64,000 nucleotides of DNA from Trachythela sp. YZ-2020 (GCA_016169945.1 JADLSH010000113.1:1488001-1552000), one strand, 5' to 3'. Shown: positions 53,401-63,212, counted from the first letter of the stretch. Numbers and translations are program-made. The notes: a model not told the origin generated them from the letters alone.

Positions 53401-56400
53401 TCTGTGAATGATTTGTCATGTTTGATATCGGAGAAACGTGCTAAGCTATGACCTCTCGGCGGTGAGCTCAGCCAAGAGCTATTGCGTGTGGCAGGCTATA
53501 GATCTTTGTCTCACGGCCTTGCGAGGTAAACTTCTCAGCAAAAACCAAACGCACATGAGAGAATGTGGAGGTCTTTCATGCGTAAGCTCCCTCCCATATA
53601 ATTACCTTCAAGAGGAGAGCTCCAGATATATTGGACACCAGTTCAATAGATCGAACATACAATGTTCTTTTGAAGATCAACAACGGAGAATAGAATCCCA
53701 ATGTTATATTGTTCAACTCTTGAGTTGTTTCATTTTCTGCGGAGATTATTTCCAGCGAGGTTTCTGAAAGATAAATAAAATATAGAAATTCTTATGAAAT
53801 GTTTAATCATATACTACAAACGCTCGATTTATGAGACGGGTCATCCGTACAAACACAAGACGCACTATCCAGACGAACTAGCTAGAATAGTGAGATCTAT
53901 ACTGGCAATGGTTCTGGGAACAAATCATGTCTGATGTTTTCCTAATAGTTCGTCTAATGCCACGTTGCCAGCTAATGGGTTAAACTAACTGATTGGATAA
54001 CTAAACCGAAACATTCAATTAGTTAGTTAGGCGAAAATACAACACACACGTGACGAACAAGGACCCAAATCCTGTGTAATATGACCTCTATATTGTACTT
54101 CCAAACTGGAGATCTGTCTTCTATTAACTACGATATATCTTACCAGCCAAACTATGCGTTCTTTCCAACTCATCCCCAATTGCAACTTCAACATCTAAGA
54201 CCGAGGCTTGATTCACATTGAACACACAATAATACGTTTTATCTGTTTGGAAACGACCAGGGCAGCTCAACCCGCTATACACAACAGGTAGACTAACCAA
54301 CACTCGTCTGGATATATCGACCAATACCGTCTCATTCCTGATACAACTTATACGAGCTCTGTACCTCCCTGGTCTGAAATACCGGTGGGAGAAAGTTACC
54401 AATGATGTACTGGTCTCAAGCAAGACTACCGGGGTTTTGTCCCCCGAGATAAAACTACAGTTTATTGAGAGATTACCGGTATTTTGTACCCATATGGTGT
54501 AGTTCGTATTTGTGAATACGGCTATCGATACTTCTCCAAAAAATTCGGTTTTGTAAGCCTTTATTAGCTCCGTTGAGTTGACTAATGTGGAATTTTGGCA
54601 GGATGAATTAGTACATTTTGCTGTGGAGTTTGAATTCACATGTACACTAATGTTTGATGGTTGAATTGTTCTGTTGACAGAATAGGGACCATTCGGTGAT
54701 TTTGTTGTTGCACCATTAAGAGCACCACTAGATACAGTTGCATTTGATAGCACCAAACTAACCATTACACTGGATGACTGAATTGATGTCTTTATTGGTA
54801 AAGTAACATTTTGTGATGAAATTTGGAAACCACTTGACAGACTTCCATTGAATGGTACAAAACTGCTAAGTATAATTACATTTGATGGTGATGAAGTCCG
54901 AGTACCATTATAACCACCATTAGACTGGTTACCATTCACCGGTACAGAACTGATAGTTGTATGTACCATACCATTCAATGGTGAAATTGTTTCCGATATA
55001 GGTGAACTGTCATTTGGCGACGAAATTTGAGTACTATTAGAGGTACCATTAGAATGACTACCATTTAATGGTAAAACACTGGTAGTTAGATGTACCATAG
55101 TATTTGATGGTGAAATTGTTTCTGATATTGATAAAGTACCATTTGGTGATGCAATCTGAATACTGTTAGAAGTACCATTAGTCTGACTACCATTTAATGG
55201 TATCAAACTGGATGTCACATGTACCATAATATTTGGTTGTATGGTTGATGTAAAGGTACCATCTGGCGATGATATTATGGTACCATTAGAAGGACTATTT
55301 GTCTGACTACCATTTAATGGTACAGAACTGGTAGTCAGTACCATTACTTTTGATGGTTGAATGCTTGCTGATATGCTACCATCTGGCAATGAAATTATGA
55401 TACCACTTGTGCTAATATGTAACGTTGAGGTTATGTTCAGGGCACCATTCGATGGAACATTGTCGTTCTCTATCCAGAGTAAGGCACCACACCCCAGTAT
55501 GGTGGCATTTTTAACAAACAGAAAGGGACGACCAGCGTCAGCGCATTGTTCAAGAGAATCTGAGAGATTGGTGGAAGAGGAAATATTTAGGGTAATGTTG
55601 ATTGCGGTTCTTGGAAACTGACCAACGTATTGGGAATCTAAAGAGATGATATCAAAAAGAATTAAAATATAAACGTTATAGATATTTTACTTTAGCTAAG
55701 TTCTCTCCTGTAGTGACAATAACTACAATAAGAGATGAGCAGTTCCAAGGATGGATTTACTGGGGGGAGGGAGGTGCAGGGGGTGCGCTATCCTTGGCCA
55801 AGGGGGGTGTAGGGGGGGTTGGGGTCCAATTTCCATATCAAATCCAAATTTTGGATTTGGTAGGGCATTTATCAACCAAAAATAAAATATTGGGCCATTG
55901 GGGGCCTCTTCGACCATCTAGACAATCCTATTTTTCAAACATTTTCTGACAACAGCCCCTGATGATGCACCCTGCCTCGGTCGACAGTCACACCCTGCTT
56001 TATGACCAGCGCCGACTCAGCACCCCCCCCCCCTACCAGATCAAGCTGGATTCATCCCTGAGCAGTTCTATTTGATCGTGGCATTTTGCATAACCCAAAT
56101 TTGAATATGTCCATTGTTCACGTTTTCCGTGCTTAGGTGTTTTGGTTTAGCGAGTTTAAATCTTCAAAGGACAACTTAATTGAGTTTATTTGCTGTACAT
56201 TTAGCCCCATGAACTACGCAAGTGAATGAGGGGGTGTATGACAAAAATGAACGATATGTTTTACCTTGATTTGCAAGTACAATGTTCAGAACTGATGAAT
56301 CAGACGCAGTGACAATGAATTGAGTGATCTAGAAAAGCATGACAGATAAATAAATAAATAAATAATATCAGATACGCTTTCGCTTGCTGCTCTGGTTTAA

Positions 56401-58101
56401 CTAAATGAATGCAGAGCCCGCTCGAGTTACATTCACGACCCAACGTTTCACCACTCCAGCCTAGCGTCTTCATCAAGGCTGACCTAAAGTCGTTGATGAA
56501 GACATCGGCTAGACCAGAGAGTCGAAACGTTGGGTCGCGAAAGTAATTCAACCGCGCTTTGCATTCATTTACTTAAACACAGAGTAGCGAACGAAAACAT
56601 GAATGATATTAAACCTGGTTAACGTGAACGAATCGTTGGTTGCGTCAATAATGGTGGGCGCAGGGGGGGGGGGGCAATTTGCCCAGGGCCCCCAACCTAA
56701 TAGGGGGCCCCAGCCTAAAATTGAGCAGCCCCTCCTTGAAATTGGAGGGTCTCTTTTCAGTTAGCTCCACATGCATTCTAGTTGTGGCCCTTATATGCCT
56801 TAGCACAGTTTTTAGTCTTTTTCTGCTGTTTGAAAATAATGACGCCATAGGCTTCCCAAATCGATGTCAGATGCACGGGGGGATACGGTTTTTCCTCATC
56901 AGCGAAAACGTAAGCTACCGTGGTTTGTGTCTGAACTACCTAAAAGTTTTTTGTAAAAACTCGACGTTTCGACCGAAGGCCCGTCATGCAGAAGGTTAGA
57001 CGCGACCCTACTTTAACCTTCAAACGACAAATTTTCGCTCAAAACATCAAAATGTTATGGATCTTTTTCAGGTAGTTGAGAAACAAACAACGGCAGTTTA
57101 TTGAAGAATATTTCAGACAAAAACAACGACGGCTTATTGTAGAATACTACCCACACTGGACCGCCACGTTGAAGATATCTTTTTCAGGTAGTTCCGACAC
57201 AAACCACAGCAGCTTATTGTAGAATACTACCTACACTGGACCTCCACGTTGAAGATATCTTTTTCAGGTAGTTCCGACACAAACCACAGCAGCTTATTGT
57301 AGAATACTACCTACACTGGACCGCCACGTTGAAGATATCTTTTTCAGGTAGTTCCGACACAAACCACAGCAGCTTATTGTAGAATACTACCTACACTGGA
57401 CCTCCACGTTTGAGATATCTTTTTCAGGTAGTTCAGACACAAACAACGACGGCTTATTGTAGAATACTACCTACACTGGACCACCACGTTTGAGATATCT
57501 TTTTCAGGTAGTTCAGACACAAACCACGGCAGCTTATTGAAGAATACTACCCACACTGGACCCCCACGTTTGAGATATCTTTTTCAGGTAGTTCAGACAC
57601 AAACCACGGCAGCTTATTGTAGAATACTACCTACACTGGACCACCACGTTTGAGATATCCTTTTCAGGTAGTTCAGACACAAACCACGACAGCTTATTGT
57701 AGAATACTACCCACACTGGACCACCACGTTTGAGATATCCTTTTCAGGTAGTTCAGACACAAACCACGGCAGCTTATTGTAGAATACTACCCACACTGGA
57801 CCACCACGTTTGAGATATCTTTTTCAGGTAGTTCAGACACAACCCACGGCAGTTTATTGTAGAATACTACCTACACTGGACCACCACGTTTGAGATATCT
57901 TTTTCAGGTAGTTCAGACACAACCCACGGCAGCTTATTGTAGAATACTACCTACACTGGACCACCACGTTTGACATATTAACACAGCCGTAACGTTCACA
58001 AAGCAGGATCAGTTAAAATTGTTTACCGAAGAAAAATGAACACATTCACTTACCAAAAGCACAACAAGTAAAGAGGCGGATATAGACGCCAAGTTGGCCA
58101 T
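36677..58101 (-). CDS. Polycystin-1-like receptor-channel (REJ/GPS/PLAT/PKD channel), about 3630 aa
   Basis: Fifteen coding exons: 58054-58101, 56265-56328, 54144-55637, 53606-53763, 49341-53077, 48115-48700, 46799-46981, 46382-46507, 45791-45946, 44086-44325, 42749-43408, 41980-42210, 39525-41162, 38252-38417, 36677-38082. All introns are GT-AG and the frame is open throughout (10,893 nt). Exon 1 encodes a signal peptide (MANLASISASLLVVLL). Then come Asn/Ser/Thr-rich mucin-like repeats, PKD/Ig-like folds and a REJ module. A GAIN/GPS follows with cleavage motif HL-T (CECNHLTWFGG, about residue 2500), then TM1, PLAT (about 2578-2688), further TM helices and the polycystin channel domain, ending in a coiled coil. 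The closest class is polycystin-1/PKDREJ; it lacks the LRR, WSC and C-type lectin domains of PKD1. Known relatives sense ligand or force at membranes or cilia, or act at fertilisation; which applies here is unknown. Confidence 0.93.
38445..39385 (-). repeat. 114-bp tandem array, about eight units, polycystin intron 13
   Basis: TACTGGATA starts recur every 113-114 bp and fill nearly the whole intron between exons 14 and 13. It ends at the right against SINE-head words (GACATGTGACTGATGCGAAA, TTATAATCAGACAACGGCAT) at 39395-39470. Confidence 0.9.
39395..39470 (-). repeat. SINE head remnant adjoining the 114-bp array
   Basis: GAAATTATAATCAGACAACG, GCATATTGCAGGAATC matches the reverse-oriented heads at 29065-29215 and 49140-49270. 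Confidence 0.6.
39525..41162 (-). other. PLAT domain and TM region of the PKD1-like gene (exon 13)
   Basis: The PLAT/LH2 beta-sandwich begins YQVIIYTGIRRNAGTSANVG and includes LDYLHIWHDNTG, PAWFVNRVVVLDSETG and FLCYRWLAVDEGDGQI, all family landmarks. TM segments follow (CCLTLLLTSMMANAMWY; NEIFIGICSSLIVFPVNLLL; WVGVLVTCLISATVTFMYAI; FTVLVLIIAYG). A disordered Ser/Arg-rich loop lies between them. It is coded partly by CACGTGAT repeats at 40275-40312, giving an SRD-type peptide repeat. Confidence 0.88.
41190..41968. mobile_element. Two ACAAGTTG-rich TIR elements in polycystin intron 12
   Basis: Dense variants of AACAAGTTGTAACAAG fill the intron between exons 13 and 12. Terminal words ACATCTTGTAACAAG/TTTACGCGTGTAG (about 41190-41623) and CGTAAAAATCACACATCTTG/GTTTTTGACGTGTGTAG (about 41630-41968) suggest two elements of the family at 42325-42680 placed side by side. 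Confidence 0.6.
41980..43408 (-). other. GAIN/GPS and first TM helix of the PKD1-like gene (exons 11-12)
   Basis: Exon 11 (42749-43408) ends with the first half of the GPS (CYYWNFTRGKWRSNGCK). Exon 12 (41980-42210) supplies the second half, THCECNHLTWFGG, with the self-cleavage tripeptide H-L-T intact and all four Cys present. So an intron splits the GPS, and autoproteolysis should be possible. TM1 is YITILSVFCSVLVLYCLVLVW. Exon 11 also has a low-complexity QSPTQ/SSQS stretch coded by short repeats. Confidence 0.9.
42325..42680. mobile_element. TIR element (TGTACACACGT ends), polycystin intron 11
   Basis: Left end TGTACACACGTAAAAACGCA and right end GAGATTCTCACGTGTGTACA are inverted repeats. 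The interior is variants of CAACTTGTTACAAG. Preceding text GTGGTTAACGCGTGCA resembles an A box, possibly a SINE host site. Confidence 0.75.
43900..44000 (+). repeat. tRNA-like SINE remnant, polycystin intron 10
   Basis: CTGCAGGTTCGATTCCTGC contains a perfect B-box core, GGTTCGATTCC, preceded by a degenerate tRNA-like stem. No intact A box. Confidence 0.5.
44365..45090. repeat. 10-bp minisatellite, about 70 units, polycystin intron 9
   Basis: The unit is AGTYGATGAG, mostly AGTTGATGAG and AGTCGATGAG, with a few AGTCAATGAG and AGTGCATGAG. The 10-bp phase is kept without slippage from about 44371 to 45080. Open frames read through it on the minus strand (ten-residue LSSTLIDSHR-type repeat), but these are a by-product of the repeat. 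Confidence 0.95.
45270..45420 (+). repeat. tRNA-derived SINE head, polycystin intron 9
   Basis: GTGGTTAGTGAATGTG (A-box-like), then GGGGTTCGATTCCTGCAATA (B box) and TGCAGTTGTCCGATTATAAT, ending in GATATGAGAAGAACTCGAAG. This is the sense-strand version of the heads seen reversed at 29065, 39395 and 49140. Confidence 0.7.
45428..45640. mobile_element. Foldback element with arms of about 85 bp
   Basis: ATTCGGCGGTGGAGTAGGAT at 45429 and ATCCTACTCCACCGCCGAAT ending at 45640 are exact complements. The arms continue inward through AACTACCTGAATAATAC, CTTCGACGTTTCGAGCGAAG, GCCCTTCGTCTGGAAGTTA and their complements. Shared words (CAGGTAGTT) connect it to the 80-bp array family. Confidence 0.85.
45638..45702 (-). 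pseudogene. Decayed duplicate of polycystin exon 10
   Basis: Minus-strand text after an intact TTCTTCAG acceptor reads CTGAACAAAATGAAACATCA, TTGCTTGCCATCAAGAAAG, TGGACACACTC. This aligns to the start of exon 10 (44325 downward: CTTAACAAAATCAACGAAGC, TTTATTGCTTGCGATCAAC). It is 4 bases shorter, so the frame runs into TGA. Intron sequence upstream of both acceptors is also similar (AACTCT followed by a T-rich tract). It lies 88 bp after exon 9, then the foldback element and the minisatellite separate it from the working exon 10. Confidence 0.75.
46027..46365. mobile_element. TIR-family element fragment, polycystin intron 8
   Basis: ACACACGTAAAAGCCTCACA, TCTTGTCAACAAGATGTG and the interior AACAAGTTG variants match 42325-42680 in reverse. 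The far terminus is lost. Confidence 0.6.
46998..48048 (-). repeat. 114-bp tandem array, nine exact-length units, polycystin intron 6
   Basis: TGGATA starts fall at 47007, 47121, 47235, 47349, 47463, 47577, 47691, 47805 and 47919, with the equivalent TGGACA at 48033. The spacing is exactly 114 bp each time. Units differ by few substitutions (CTCTAT/CCCTAT; TTATTGTTCCTG instead of TTATTGATCCAG seen elsewhere). Confidence 0.95.
48790..49100 (-). repeat. Degraded 114-bp array, polycystin intron 5
   Basis: Two to three diverged units (TATACTGGATAGCTCGATCA, TACTACAGGAGGAAATC, TATACTGGATAGCTCTATCA) directly precede the SINE head at 49140-49270. Confidence 0.75.
49140..49270 (-). repeat. SINE head, reverse orientation, joined to a 114-bp array
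   Basis: GGAAGCAAGCTTCTCACATG, TGAAATTATAATCAGACAAC, TGAACTCCGGTCACAGAGGT and GCCCTAACCACTGTG. The complement of the last resembles an A box, and TTGAACTCCGG sits where the B box should be. Confidence 0.6.
53160..53410 (-). mobile_element. MITE relative next to polycystin exon 5
   Basis: GCAATTTCTGCACAGAGCAA, TGTAGAAATGTACGCACAGA, ACATGGCCCGCGTTTCACTC, AAAATATCGGCAAAGTAAAA and GATTCATGCTCACAATTTCT recur in opposite orientation at 63213-63495. It lies in the intron 83 bp upstream of the exon 5 acceptor. Confidence 0.65.
53820..53980. mobile_element. Dispersed MITE copy, polycystin intron 3
   Basis: GAGACGGGTCATCCGTACAA, CTAGCTAGAATAGTGAGATC and TATACTGGCAATGGTTCTGG match 3530-3610 (same orientation) and 62385-62480 (inverted). 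Confidence 0.6.
54144..55637 (-). other. Mucin-like tandem-repeat exon of the PKD1-like gene (exon 3)
   Basis: Between about 54880 and 55390 the exon encodes four or more repeats of about 41-44 residues. Each has a core of xVPLNGSxTNGTSN, then SSPNGT and ETISPSNTMVH, rich in NGS/NGT sequons and Ser/Thr. Downstream in the same exon is a PKD-like fold (FGEVSIAVFTNTNYTIWVQN, FSHRYFRPGRYRARISC). The repeat is visible at DNA level as recurring CCATTTAATGGTA words. Confidence 0.85.
55735..56060. mobile_element. Inverted-end element, polycystin intron 2
   Basis: AAGGATGGATTTACTGGGGG (from 55747) and the partly complementary CCCTACCAGATCAAGCTGGA, TTCATCCCTG at about 56030-56060. Interior words GGCATTTATCAACC and AATATTGGGCCATTG are shared with 2640-2760. 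G-runs over 7 bp. Confidence 0.55.
56395..56575. mobile_element. Small foldback element, polycystin intron 1
   Basis: AAATGAATGCAGAGCCCGCT and ACGACCCAACGTTTC on the left pair with GAAACGTTGGGTCG and CGCGCTTTGCATTCATTTAC on the right. The centre (GTCTTCATCAAGG and GTTGATGAAGAC) is also symmetric. Confidence 0.7.
56920..57970 (+). repeat. 80-bp tandem array, polycystin intron 1
   Basis: About ten units with 80-bp spacing from 57140 to 57970, including CCACGTTTGAGATATC and an early variant CCACGTTGAAGATATC. They are preceded at 56920-57130 by foldback-element words (ACTCGACGTTTCGACCGAAG, GCCC) like those at 45428-45640. Confidence 0.9.
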
Positions 58102-58164
58102 TTTTGTTTCTAAAAGAGAAAGCATTCGATAAATGATGGAAGATCGCCATTTACCATTTGTGGA

Positions 58165-58460
58165 AACAAACGTCTTGGAGGCAAAGTGGTTAACGCACCA
58201 GCCTCTGAGCTAGCTCCGCGCCCGCGGTTCGATTCCTGCATGCAACACGCAGTTGTCAGATAACAATTTCGCCTCAATCGCACCTGAGGAGAGTGTTTCC
58301 AGTTTGACTCTACCAAACACCACAGGTTTTCTCCAGGTACTCCGGCTTCTTCCTGTAGTAACAATGGACCAATAAAAGCAATTAGGATCGGACCTTATAC
58401 TGGACGAACAAGAAGTTATAGAGCTATCACTACAGTATAAATATATAGTTTTGTTCAAAT
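58165..58460 (+). repeat. tRNA-derived SINE with one 114-bp body unit, upstream of polycystin exon 1
   Basis: Head: AAAGTGGTTAACGCACCAGC (A box) and CGCGGTTCGATTCCTGCATG (B box). Then TTGTCAGATAACAATTTCGC, CCAGTTTGACTCTACCAAAC and TTTTCTCCAGGTACTCCGGC. Then TTCCTGTAGTAACAATGGAC and the rest of a 114-bp-type body ending TATAAATATATAGTTTTG. This is the clearest head-plus-body copy in the window. Confidence 0.75.
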
Positions 58461-58550
58461 TTAGACTTCAGATGCATATTCTTTAGAAAAACTATAATCT
58501 CAATAAACAATGCGAGTCGCGAGAGAAGTAGCCTGCGTGGCAGGCGTTCT

Positions 58551-58692
58551 ATTGTGGGGAGGGAGTTTTGTTTTGAGCGCGCGCTTTTTTTTGAGGGCGC
58601 GTTAGGTGAGAAGTTAGGGGGGGAGAAGAAAAAGTGACGCGCGCTCTCAAAAAAAAAGCGCGCGCTCTAAACAAAACTCCCTCCCCCACAAT
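58551..58692. mobile_element. GC-rich foldback element
   Basis: ATTGTGGGGAGGGAGTTTTG and CAAAACTCCCTCCCCCACAA are inverted ends. Next inside are GAGCGCGCGC plus a T-run and an A-run plus GCGCGCGCTC. The arms are about 45 bp, separated by about 45 bp. Confidence 0.8.
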
Positions 58693-58699
58693 ATAAATT

Positions 58700-59715
58700 G
58701 CATATATTGAAAACAAATATATTTCTGCTGTCTAACTTCGAATGCTACTAAATCAACAAACATAATATTTATTCTTTACTAATTGAAACAGGCCAATATA
58801 TAAATCACAACGAAATAACAATTAAGAATAACAGCGTATATAGGTTATATAGTCATATAGATATTCTTCTTTTAGCCGTAGATGCAATATCATAAACGAC
58901 ACGCAATCAAACGAAATCGCAACATGGATGCATCATGCATAACCTTATGTAAGGTACATATTCCCAAGGAAATATTCGCACAATTTTTTGCACCAATGAC
59001 AATGCCCACACCGTGGGCATGGCGGTGCGCATTCACGTAATTAAATTGACAAAAATAATGTTATCTTATCTTTTTATCGTTAAGACACTCGCCAAAACAA
59101 AAGTATATAGATATACTATAGTATATAGATAAGCTCAATAAATGTTCCGACACGAACTTACATTGCGCAAGTATAAGTAATAGATCATGTATATAGATCG
59201 CGCTATTCTAGCCAGTTCAGCTAAAATTATCTACCCCGTGTAAAATGGCCAGATGAGCTTAAGTGTTTCAAGAATACTTTGCAATCTTTCTAAAATATAT
59301 AAGTAATATTTTTGGATGAAAAAACCCCAAATGAAATCTTTTCACGTCGTGAAATCTTTTCAAGACGCTAAATGCCTAAAATATGCACCTTGATCAAAAA
59401 CAGTGCTGTTTTCTTATTCAAATATACATACAGCAAGACCCCGCAATTTGAGCGATTCATTTAAAAGAAAGAGATCTATATATTATTTTCAATATGAAAC
59501 GGGTCGCACAAAGATGTTTATAGAATAGTGTATTCCTAAACACAAAAAGTGCAATCTTTGACATGGCGCTTAACTAAAATATTTAATATTCTTATCCATA
59601 TTCCCACCCAATTCAGTTTTGTTAAGATAAATTACTGCATCTGCCGGCAGACTTTGGGTCTGAACATTGAGATGTTTGACAGAAAAAACCTGTTATCAAA
59701 ACTCATAATATATAT
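58700..59715. other. AT-rich stretch without a supported gene
   Basis: No open frame with family motifs, no array and no inverted-repeat element that I can defend. Scattered TATATAGAT words only. Confidence 0.5.
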
Positions 59716-59719
59716 ATTA

Positions 59720-60050
59720 TAGCTCTATATCCGTGATCGATTCTAAACTGTTCCCTCTCTATAATAGAGGTTCAGTAAGAGTCATCCTTCATTGATCCAG
59801 TGTTACTACAGGAGGAAACCTAAACTAACTTTATTTATACTGGATAGCTCTATCAGTTCTAAACTGTTCTTCCTAGAGATCCAGTAAGAGTCATCTCTTA
59901 TTGATCCAGTGTTACTACAGGAGGAAACCTAAAATAAATTAACTTTATTTATACTGGATAGCTCTGTCAGTTCTAAACTGTTCTCCCTAGAGGTCCAGTA
60001 AGAGTCATCTCTTATTGGTCCAGTTTTATTACAAGAGGAAACCGAAGTCC
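59720..60050 (-). repeat. 114-bp tandem array, about three units
   Basis: TTATACTGGATAGCTCTATC, AGTTCTAAACTGTTCT, CCTAGAGGTCCAGTAAGAGT and TATTGATCCAGTGTTACTAC repeat at 113-116 bp. No SINE head is visible on its right. Confidence 0.85.
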
Positions 60051-60664
60051 AACGGGCCATTCATGTACTAAACGCGCAGTGGCGTTCAGGTCCTACCACG
60101 GTAAGTAGTTTTCAAATATTTCTTCCATGAATTAATTCAATACAAAACAAACTAAAACCAAGTAGTTTCATAACATCTAGCATTTTTATCATGAAAACAA
60201 GTGCAAAAACTCACTATTAAACTTTTAAAACATCACACTTTCCAAGCTTAAACTTCACATCGAAAACTTCGTACAAACATCCATCCTACGTTTGAAAGGT
60301 GAAAAAACTGCACTGTAATCAGCATCTGAGCCAAATAAACTATCTGTCCAGTGACGCTCACAGAATAATCTCTACAATTAAAAACAACAGGTAAGCATGA
60401 ATGCTCATTTAGATATAACTACCGTCCGTCTCTGATATGAATAACAATGACGCCTGATTGTGGCTTTATCTGTGAAATTAACATGCAATCAAAACATGAA
60501 TGTTGCAATTAAGAAAAAATATCGGTTGTTTAAAGAAGGCCGCATGCATTGCACAGTAATTTTCTCTACAACCGCCCAGATTTCAACCATCAAATTTTCA
60601 GTCACTCCCCCCCAGGATTTAAGTATCATGTTACCAAAATAATGCATCACAGTAAGTTGGCTAG
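60051..60664. other. Stretch without a supported gene
   Basis: No recognisable gene, array or element. The short open frame at 60460-60642 has no family features. Confidence 0.45.
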
Positions 60665-61290
60665 CCTTTCTCCATCGTGTATAAGCTGCTGGTTTGTGTC
60701 AGAACCCCACGGCAGCTTATTGTAGAATACTACCTACACTGGACCACCACGTTTGAGATATCTTTTTCAGGTAGTTCAGACACAAACCACGGCAGCTTAT
60801 TGTAGAATACTACCTACACTGGACCCCCACGTTTGAGATATCTTTTTCAGGTAGTTCAGACACAAACCATGACAGCTTATTGTAGAATACTACCTACACT
60901 GGACCCCACGTTTGAGATATCTTTTTCAGGTAGTTCAGACACAAACCATGACAGCTTATTGTAGAATACTACCTACACTGGACCCCACGTTTGAGATATC
61001 TTTTTCAGGTAGTTCAGACACAAACCACGACAGCTTATTGTAGAATACTACCTACACTGGACCCCACGTTTGAGATATCTTTTCAGGTAGTTCAGACACA
61101 AACCACGGCAGCTTATTGTAGAATACTACCTACACTGGACCCCCACGTTTGAGATATCTTTTTCAGGTAGTTCAGACACAAACCACGGCAGCTTATTGTA
61201 GAATAATACCTATACACTGGACCACTACGTTTGAGATATTCTTTTCAGGTAGTTCAGACTCAAACCACGGCAGATTATTGTTGAAATAAA
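60665..61290 (+). repeat. 80-bp tandem array (seven to eight units)
   Basis: Same unit as 57140-57970; spacing is 78-82 bp because of small indels (CCCCACG versus CCCCCACG). Both ends are truncated. Confidence 0.9.
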
Positions 61291-62380
61291 GCTTGACAGG
61301 TGCACGGAGCATAACATAATCATCAAAATCGATGATGTAATCAAACACAAAATCAAATACAAACGCGTAACCGAACGCGGCTTGGGAAATCACTTAAATA
61401 TTTTATATGTCACAGACAAACAAATTAATTATTTTCAAATCTTTCCGAAATACCGCGTCTAAAGAACCCGGTCACGAATAAAAAACTAAATATCCCAAAT
61501 AAACTCACAATTTCACAAATTTTGATTTGATTCTCTTAAATTTAGGAAATTCGTACACTATCTGAGAAAAAGATATATTTAGCATCAAATACATTTTCAG
61601 GAGAGCTCAAATAGAAGACTGGTGTAATTTGGGTTGAATCAATTTTGTACATCCAAAGGGCGGCTTTTCGGATGGTTTATTGTGCTAAAAAGCATGTTAA
61701 TTTTCTAATTTTGTCAATGCCATCAATTGTTCGAAGCCCACGGCGTTACACCAGACTTTTTTTGTATATAACTTAATGTCCATGGTTTTCGCAAGATGGA
61801 AATTTCGAGCGAAAAACTATATACATAGTTTTACGAAATGTTGCGAAAAAGTTAAAAACACAAGCTTGTATTTTTTAGCTACAAAACCAGAAGATAGATG
61901 TAGAATGAAATTATTTTTCTAATAAGTTATAACCCTAATAAAAGACAAGTGTTTTTGACAGCACAAATATGGATTACGCGTATATAGTAATTAGCAAGTG
62001 TGGGGCGCCACAAAGCAAATAATGTCACTTCATGTTATAGAAGATCTATCAATTTAATTATACTTTGGCTGGTCTGTGAGCTCAATATATATACATATAA
62101 CTGGACTAATATCTCCGGAAGGATAGCCTATTATATCTATCATGGTGTAGAAAAAAAGGGCTTTAAATTTTAATGCGCCGTCATTGCTATTAACATTGGC
62201 GCAATTTACACTAGAGACGGACGATCCATCTGAACGAACTTTGGCAAAGAAAATATACTTCGTCTGTGTATAAACATGCACAGCAAACAGACGTACACTG
62301 AGGAACTTGCGCGCGTGCGTATATAGTCCGTCTTGACGGGGACTATTTACGGCATCAGAACGAAATATAAGGAGAATGTC
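61291..62380. other. Stretch without a supported gene
   Basis: AT-rich. At 61805-61830 TTTCGAGCGAAAAACTATAT matches words in the foldback at 12520-12640. The minus-strand open frame 62054-62398 begins in a repeat shared with 3530-3610 and has no family motif, so it is not called. Confidence 0.45.
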
Positions 62381-62384
62381 AGAC

Positions 62385-62480
62385 ATGATTTGTTCCAAGA
62401 ACCATTGCCAGCATAGATGGCGCTATTCTAGCTTGTTCGTCTTGTGTTTACACTATAAGACAGACGACCCGTCTAACGGA
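62385..62480. mobile_element. Dispersed MITE copy
   Basis: GATTTGTTCCAAGAACCATT, GCCAGCATAGATGGCGCTAT, TCTAGCTTGTTCGTCTTGTG is the inverted version of 53820-53980 and 3530-3610. Confidence 0.6.
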
Positions 62481-62839
62481 AGATTCGCTTATAGTAAAAA
62501 TCAGTCCGTTGATTACGATGAAGCCATCAATGGATGGAAACAGGTTGCCAGTGAGTGTGTTTGAAAAATAAACATTTGCAAAATATACTGGGGCAGACAA
62601 GCAAGTACAAAACGTTTATAATTCTTCATAGTTGCAGGGTACATGCAGTGCAAAATAGGACATTCATAGGATTACTTTTATGAGTTACTCAGTCTGGCTT
62701 CCTGTTTAAACTAGACAACCTGACCACTTCTCAAGACAACATAAAATAAGCAAAATATTATTCTCAGAGAAAAATTCTAATAATTGAAAACTGCATACTA
62801 GCTCAATGAAGTAATCTTATTATCTGTATTTCGAGCGAA

Positions 62840-62965
62840 AAAAATTATAACATATTTAAGACCTAATGCAACTATATAGGCCCTCTGGCAGGCGGAATCG
62901 AACAGCGGTCATGCGATTCCAGTGTAGCGCTCTAACCACTAAGCTACATAGTCCAGTTGCCAAGA
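62840..62965 (-). repeat. tRNA-derived SINE
   Basis: The minus strand reads TAGCTTAGTGGTTAGAGCGC (A box), CTACACTGGAATCGCATGAC, then CTGTTCGATTCCGCCTGCC (B box), followed by AGAGGGCCTATATAGTTGC and TTAGGTCTTAAATATG. The spacing of the boxes is as in a tRNA, and the fold is partly retained, so a true tRNA gene is unlikely but should be scored. Confidence 0.75.
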
Positions 62966-63069
62966 CCCAAACACAAATTCATGTGTATATACTATAGGAT
63001 GATAAATGTAAATATGCTAAATTTTGGGCATCTCGCTGGGATAGAACATAATGCTGAACTTTATACATC

Positions 63070-63212
63070 TTTAATGGCCGTTTTCCACTTCAAACGTAAC
63101 GTACCGTAGCATTTTCTTTTGTGTCGAAGCCATTAGTTCTACCCGAGTGCTCAGGAAACAAAGAAATACGCTACGTTTCGGTACGATACGGTTGAAGAGG
63201 AAAACTGGCTTA
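63070..63212. mobile_element. MITE with TAA target duplication
   Basis: TGGCCGTTTTCCACTTCAAA (after TAA at 63071-63073) and the inverted TTGAAGAGGAAAACTGGCT followed by TAA. ACGTACCGTAGC/GCTACGTTTCGGTACG are paired inside. It is related to 35365-35751 through the TGGCCGTTTTCC end. Confidence 0.65.

Noticed and set aside
62054..62398. 114-codon minus-strand open frame
   Set aside because: Starts in a dispersed MITE (shared with 3530-3610) and has no motif.
62880..62965. Functional tRNA gene
   Set aside because: A and B boxes are present, but the acceptor and anticodon stems are imperfect, and the same text recurs in decayed form at 505-600 with SINE body sequence, so a tRNA-derived SINE fits better.
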